This document shows, piece after piece, positions 59,374-64,000 of a DNA stretch of 64,000 bases (within the stretch, counting starts at the first letter, position 1; every line of letters starts with the position of its first letter). A program made the translations under genes and the position numbers. The DNA comes from Camellia lanceoleosa (lineage: Eukaryota > Streptophyta > Magnoliopsida > Ericales > Theaceae): assembly GCA_025200525.1 (NCBI GenBank), contig CM045762.1:79419217-79483216 (forward strand), in the 5' to 3' direction. The notes beneath the pieces were generated by a model. It was given only the letters and a program-made list of their open reading frames with translations. It was not told the DNA's origin and did not search any database.

Positions 59374-62300
59374 TGTAGACACCCATTTTTGACCGACCTT
59401 AAGACTCGAGCGTCACCGGTTGGCGCTTCGGTGATGTTGCATCTTGTGCTTTCGTTCGAAGTCTCGAGTCGTGGCGCGCCTGCCTCCGGACTTAGAACCA
59501 TCTTCTCTACCTTGTCTCGGTTTGCGAACGAGTTCGGTTTTCTCTGTTTTCTTTCCTGAGGGAAGGGAGTGATCCCGTAGATTATCTCCCGGTGGCCGTG
59601 AGCTACTTTTCGTGGCCGTAGGCCATTTTGCCCATTTCGGGGCCCGGTTCCCGGTTTTCGGAGCCGTCAGGCTGTGTGCCTCGGCTCGGGACCGCCCAAC
59701 CATCTCCGACTTCTCCGGTTTTTGGCGGAGACCTCTGTTTTAATGTTCAGGAACATTTGGGGCCCTGATGCCCACTTGCGGCCGAACACCACTTAGGTGC
59801 GGCGACCCATTTCGGGACCGGCTGCGTGATTTGGGCCGAGCATTCATTCGCATCCGCTTTCTCCGGTTTTGGCGGAGACCTCTGTTTAACATTTCGAGGA
59901 ACCACAGGCCCCGATGCCCGCCGTGGCCGTATGCCACTTCGGTGCATGTAGGTTTCGGGACTCCAATGCCGGTTTTGGTCGAGCATTCATTTTGCATCGG
60001 TTTTCTCGATTTTGGCGAGGACCTCTGTTTTGTCATTAGAGGACCTTGGGGTCATGAATACCCACTTGCTTGAATACCACTTAGGCACCCTTGGCTCATT
60101 TTCGGGATCGAATTGCTCGGTTTTGGCTCGGCGTTCATTTCTCATTAGTTTTGTTCAAACTTGGCGGTACCTCTGTTTCAACATCGGGAAGATCCTTTGG
60201 GGGTGGGAGGCCAGCAATTATCGAGATAACCAGTTTAAGCTCCTCCGAGCCCGTTTTCTCACTAGGGCCAATGTTGAACACCTTGGGGTATTTTCTTCCA
60301 ACCAAAGCTACATATCTGTGATGAGGGCATGGGAGGACACTTTGGTTGGTGGTCGGCGAGATTATTGGTTTCATTTTGGGCCTCTCATTCAAGCTCTATG
60401 TTGTGGCTCTGCTTGGTGTTGCCAATTTCGACCTTGGAACCTTGTTGCACACATCTAGGAGGACACTTTGGTATGGTGGTCGGCGAGCAATTGTTGGTTT
60501 CATTTTGGGCCTCTCCTTCAAGCTCTATGTTGTGACTTACCTTGGCGTTGCGATTCGACCACAGGACCTTATTCTACACACTTGGGAGGACACTCTTGGC
60601 ATGGTGGTCGGCGGAAAATCTTCACTTCAATTTTGTGCCATGGCCGGCCAGGAGGGGTAGCTGGCCCGACCAGGTGGGGTGGCCGGCCACCTCCTAAATT
60701 TACTGGCGCCCGACTTCACCTTTCGGCTGTCCCGGTGTCAGGATATCTTCCAAACATATCCGGGGCATCAGGGGATATTCGGGAGGGAAAGATTGGGTGC
60801 TTTCCTCCTTTTACACCTATTTCTTGTCTATTTGAAGGGCCCTCCCTCTCCTTCTTCAAGGTTGGAAAAAATTGTCTCAAGAGATCATCTTCAAATTCCT
60901 CCATTTTCATAGCTCAAAACCTCAAAAAGCTTCTAAGTCCCTAGGTCTTCTCTTCATCAACACCTAGCCTCACCATCCCTACTACCATTCCAGCAGCTAG
61001 GAAGTGAATTTCAGAGGTTGAGAAGCTACAAATCAGAGCCAAGAATCAAAGAAAGACAAGTCTTCAAGGGTAAGTCTTCAAAACCAACTTTTAGGCCCTT
61101 TTCTTGATTCATTTCTATACTCTATTTGGTTGAGAATTGGGGCTCAGACCCCTACTGCTTTTGTGCTTTTTTTGAGCCCCTCTACAACTTTGTAGAAGGG
61201 CTCAACTTCATTTGAAGCTTCTATGATATACTTGTTTCAATACCTAGCTTTTATGCCATTATCTTGCATGCTAGTTTAGGCCTATTTCCTTTTGTTTTCA
61301 GGGGTCGGACCCCTACTGGTTTTGTGCTCATTTTGATCCCCTCTACAACATTGTAGAAGGTCTCAACTTCATTTGGCCATTTTATATACCACTTCCTTCA
61401 AATTCCATCAAGTGTGCCCATTTTTGTATGCAACTTTTGACCTATTTCTATTTGTTTTTGGGACTTCGACCCCTACTGACTTTGGTCTTATTTTGGTCCC
61501 CTTTACACATTTCATGAGGAAAATTTTGTCATTTGGTGCTTGCTTTGCATGACTCTTGTTATAGCCTCTTTTGAAGCCTACATTTTTGCATGGAATTGTT
61601 AGCATGATTTTATTCTGATTTTGAGGATGTCATCTTCTGAAATTGTGCTTATTTTTATCTCATCTTCAATGTTGTAGAAGAAAGTTTGTCCATTTGGGGT
61701 TTGCATATATCACTTGCCTCAATACTTCTCTTTTGGCCACTAATTTTGCATGCTATTGTTGATCTATCTATGCTTGCATTTTGGCCATGTTTGTTACTGA
61801 AAAATGCCATATTTGGGACTGCCTTGCTACTGTTCTTGCTGCCATGATCATATTTTGCATGTATAGCATGGCTATAGGCCATTCGGGCTTAATTTCACAT
61901 TTTCGGGATGAATGCATGCTTGAGTGTCATTTGAATTGTTTGGGGCTGTTTTCCCCTTTATTTAGGTGCTGAAATTCCATTGCCATGCTTGCATATCATT
62001 TCCCATGCCATTTGTATCATTTTTGCATTGCCTCGGTTTTGCGTGCCAATGGGCACGCCTTGGCACCTCATTCTTATCATTAGGCAGCCTATGTGAGTGT
62101 GGTTGAGGCCCTCTCGAGGCTATCTCATGTTGGCATAAGCCCAATTTGCATTTTCATGCTTCTACATCATTGCCTCGATTTGCGTGTCGCGGACACGCGT
62201 TTAACGACTTTGTTTTATCCGGCGGCCTCCTATGTGAGTGGTGAGGCTCTCCCATATTGGTGTAAGCCCATCGTTGCATTCCGTATGCCATCTCGTCTCA

Positions 62301-64000
62301 TTTTATCATCGCCTCGGTTTGCGTGTCGCGGCACGCAGCGTTTGGCTGCCGGTTTTATCCGATTTTCATCATTTCATCATCGCCTCGATTTGCGGCGCTG
62401 TGGCACGCAGCGTTTGGCGCCGATTTTCATTCTTTCATCATCGCCTCGATTTGCGCGCAGCGTTGCCGGTTTATCCGATTTTCATTCTTTCATCATCGCC
62501 TCGATTTGCGCGCGCGCGCAGCGTTTGAAACGCCGGTTTATCCGATTTTCATTCTTTCATCGCCTCGATTTGCGGCGCTGTGGGCACGCGTTTGGCACGG
62601 TTTTATCCGATTTTCATCATTTCATCATCGCCTCGATTTGCGGCGCTGTGAGGCACGCGTTTGGCTGCCGGTTTATCCGATTTTCATTCTTTCATCATCG
62701 CCTCGATTTGCGCGCTGTGTGCACGCGTTTGAGGCACCGGTTTATCCGATTTTCTCATTTCATCATCGCCTCGGTTTGCGTGCGTGCGCGTTTGGCACTT
62801 CGATTTATCCGGTTTCCATTTTGTCATCGCCTCGGTTTTGCGTGCCGTGTGCACGCACTTTGAGGTTTATCCGCTTTGCATTTCATGCCATCGCCTCGGT
62901 TTGCGTGCGTGTGTGCACGCTTTTCGAGGCTTCTCATTCATCTCATTTTCATAGCATCGTGCATGCTAGGTTGTATATTAGTTGCATTTCATGCATATCA
63001 TGCATATTGCACGGAAGCGAGGCGTTACGTACTCGAGTAGCAGGCGGGTCTCAATTCCCAAGTCACCGACACTCGGATTACCCATGATGGAGTTAGGTTT
63101 TGTTGTAGCATTCATATGCATTCATCCCATATTGAGTTGTGCAATTCGATTCCTCGGCCATCATGCATCGATATGCGTGATTGGTGGCACGAGGATCGAG
63201 GCATGCATATATTTGTGAAAAACATTGCTAAGCCCATTTCCTGCTCTCTGTTGCAGCAAAATCAACAATCCACAACTTTTCGGAGGCTGGCACGCATTTA
63301 GAAATATTGCAAGCAGAGGCTAATCGGGGCATTCGATTGGATTTCGCGCCAGCGACCCACATACATCATCTATCGAAGCGAAGCGGTCCACGGCTTGCAT
63401 GCCCGATTTAATTCTTTTGTAATTAATTTGTTAATTAATTAGAATTTGTATTATTTGATTTGTATATTCTTTTATTGGATTGTATTATTATTTATTCGGA
63501 CCCTCTGAGGGCAATGTTGTAATAAGGGTGTGTGAGTGTGATGTATGTCTTCCAACCCCATTTCTTTCTCCCTTTTATTTACCGCTTTGGATGGTTAGAT
63601 ATAGGGCATATTTCAATTAGCATCTGATGTAATGACATGTTTGCATCATTCATCTGTATTGCATGCATCGGGCTCGGCGCATCATACAAACTGCATCTGT
63701 ATTTCAATTCCAAGTTGAGTACTTGATAGCTGTTGCATCTCATATGCCATGTTTAGAATAGCCGAGCCTGCTATAGTTGCATTTTGCATGTGTTGCATTA
63801 GGCATTTGATACTTAGGATCATGCATGATTTCTAATGAGTTTCCTGTTTTGGCTGGGAGTACTAGGTGAGTTTTATGCTTTAGCATCCTTGCATGCGTGT
63901 GAGTGCTGCCATGATAGCATGCTTGCCATGAGGCTAAGTGCTTATGTGATATATCTGCCTTGAATGCCTGTGGGTGGAGGTTGAGTTATCTGAACTGGGA
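59374..64000 (+). repeat. 3' LTR of the TAT element, truncated by the window end
   Basis: Starts tgtagacacccatttttga and follows the 5' LTR to the last base of the window (63,975-64,000 corresponds to about 43,415-43,440). About 540 bp should lie beyond. It has many one- to few-base indels relative to the 5' LTR and two more array units. Confidence 0.92.
62300..62950 (+). repeat. ~65-bp tandem array in the 3' LTR, about 10 units
   Basis: Same catcgcctcg...ttatccgattttcat units as at 41846-42390, about ten copies here, with variable cgcg(cgcg)cagcg linkers. Confidence 0.88.

Larger units (their letters stand above)
38917..64000 (+). mobile_element. giant Ty3-gypsy retrotransposon of the TAT/Ogre type (runs off window)
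   Basis: 5' LTR at 38917 to about 43981, internal region of about 15.4 kb, 3' LTR from 59374 past the window end. If the 3' LTR has the same length, the element is about 25.6 kb. Order is gag, protease, RT, RNase H, a second RNase H with a GDS motif, integrase, then an antisense gene with a plant mobile domain before the 3' LTR. Integrase after RT defines Ty3-gypsy; the extra archaeal-type RNase H, the long LTRs and the antisense extra ORF fit the TAT/Ogre clade. The left flank is gtaac (38912-38916); the matching right flank is outside the window, so the target duplication cannot be checked. Confidence 0.9.

Noticed and set aside
62093..63087. Long open frames of about 255 residues in the 3' LTR
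   Set aside because: Same tandem-array artefact as in the 5' LTR.
38917..64000. Two independent solo LTRs instead of one element
   Set aside because: The interval contains gag, protease, RT, RNase H and integrase in the correct order and orientation, which fits one full-length element.
1..64000. tRNA, rRNA or organelle-derived genes
   Set aside because: None recognised by eye on either strand; short tRNA-like text in SINEs is explained by their origin.

Overview
This is a stretch of plant nuclear DNA, most likely from a woody eudicot. The support is direct: GT-AG introns, AT-rich spacers, plant-specific repeats (CACTA, SINE, Ty1-copia, Ty3-gypsy of the TAT/Ogre type) and fragments of plant genes (ACD6-like ankyrin/PGG protein, ERF factor, LEUNIG-type corepressor, UDP-apiose/xylose synthase). 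I cannot name the species. All calls come from reading the sequence; no search or alignment was run.

Layout. 1-4.4 kb is spacer with LINE and LTR-like remnants. 4.5-6.4 kb holds the only apparently functional host gene: a two-exon ankyrin/PGG-domain membrane protein (ACD6/ITN1-like), probably short at its N-terminus. A 389-bp CACTA MITE (6819-7207, target duplication GAT) and a SINE (8842-9028) follow. 9673-21181 is a degenerate Ty1-copia element with a perfect 5-bp target duplication (aaact). Its pol gene is split between integrase and reverse transcriptase by a 4.2-kb solo LTR (13639-17838) of a TAT/Ogre-like gypsy family. 21.2-25.8 kb is spacer with an ERF pseudogene and a piece of another copia LTR.

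25859-32641 is a complete non-autonomous CACTA transposon, with matching CACTACTA ends and a 3-bp target duplication (CCT). Instead of a transposase it carries, all on the plus strand and with introns kept, pieces of three unrelated host genes: a RAD6/UBC2-type ubiquitin-conjugating enzyme, a LEUNIG-family WD40 protein, and UDP-apiose/xylose synthase. All three are broken, so this is a Pack-CACTA (gene-capturing) element.

32.6-38.9 kb is spacer with a hAT-like MITE, a 5'-truncated SINE with a 16-bp target duplication, a small MITE with a 10-bp duplication, and an array of the palindrome TAAAATTTTA.

38917 to the window end is one very large (about 25.6 kb if complete) Ty3-gypsy element of the TAT/Ogre kind. 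It has 5-kb LTRs, then gag, protease, RT, RNase H, an extra (archaeal-type) RNase H and integrase on the plus strand. Between integrase and the 3' LTR an antisense, intron-containing gene encodes a plant mobile domain (PMD) protein, with its own TATA box. The first coding intron of that gene contains a roughly 50-bp tandem repeat array. The 3' LTR runs off the window. The two LTRs and the pol frames differ by an unusual number of short G/C indels, so part of the decay here may be assembly error.

The most notable items are the three-gene Pack-CACTA and the giant TAT element with its spliced antisense PMD gene and internal satellite-like arrays.
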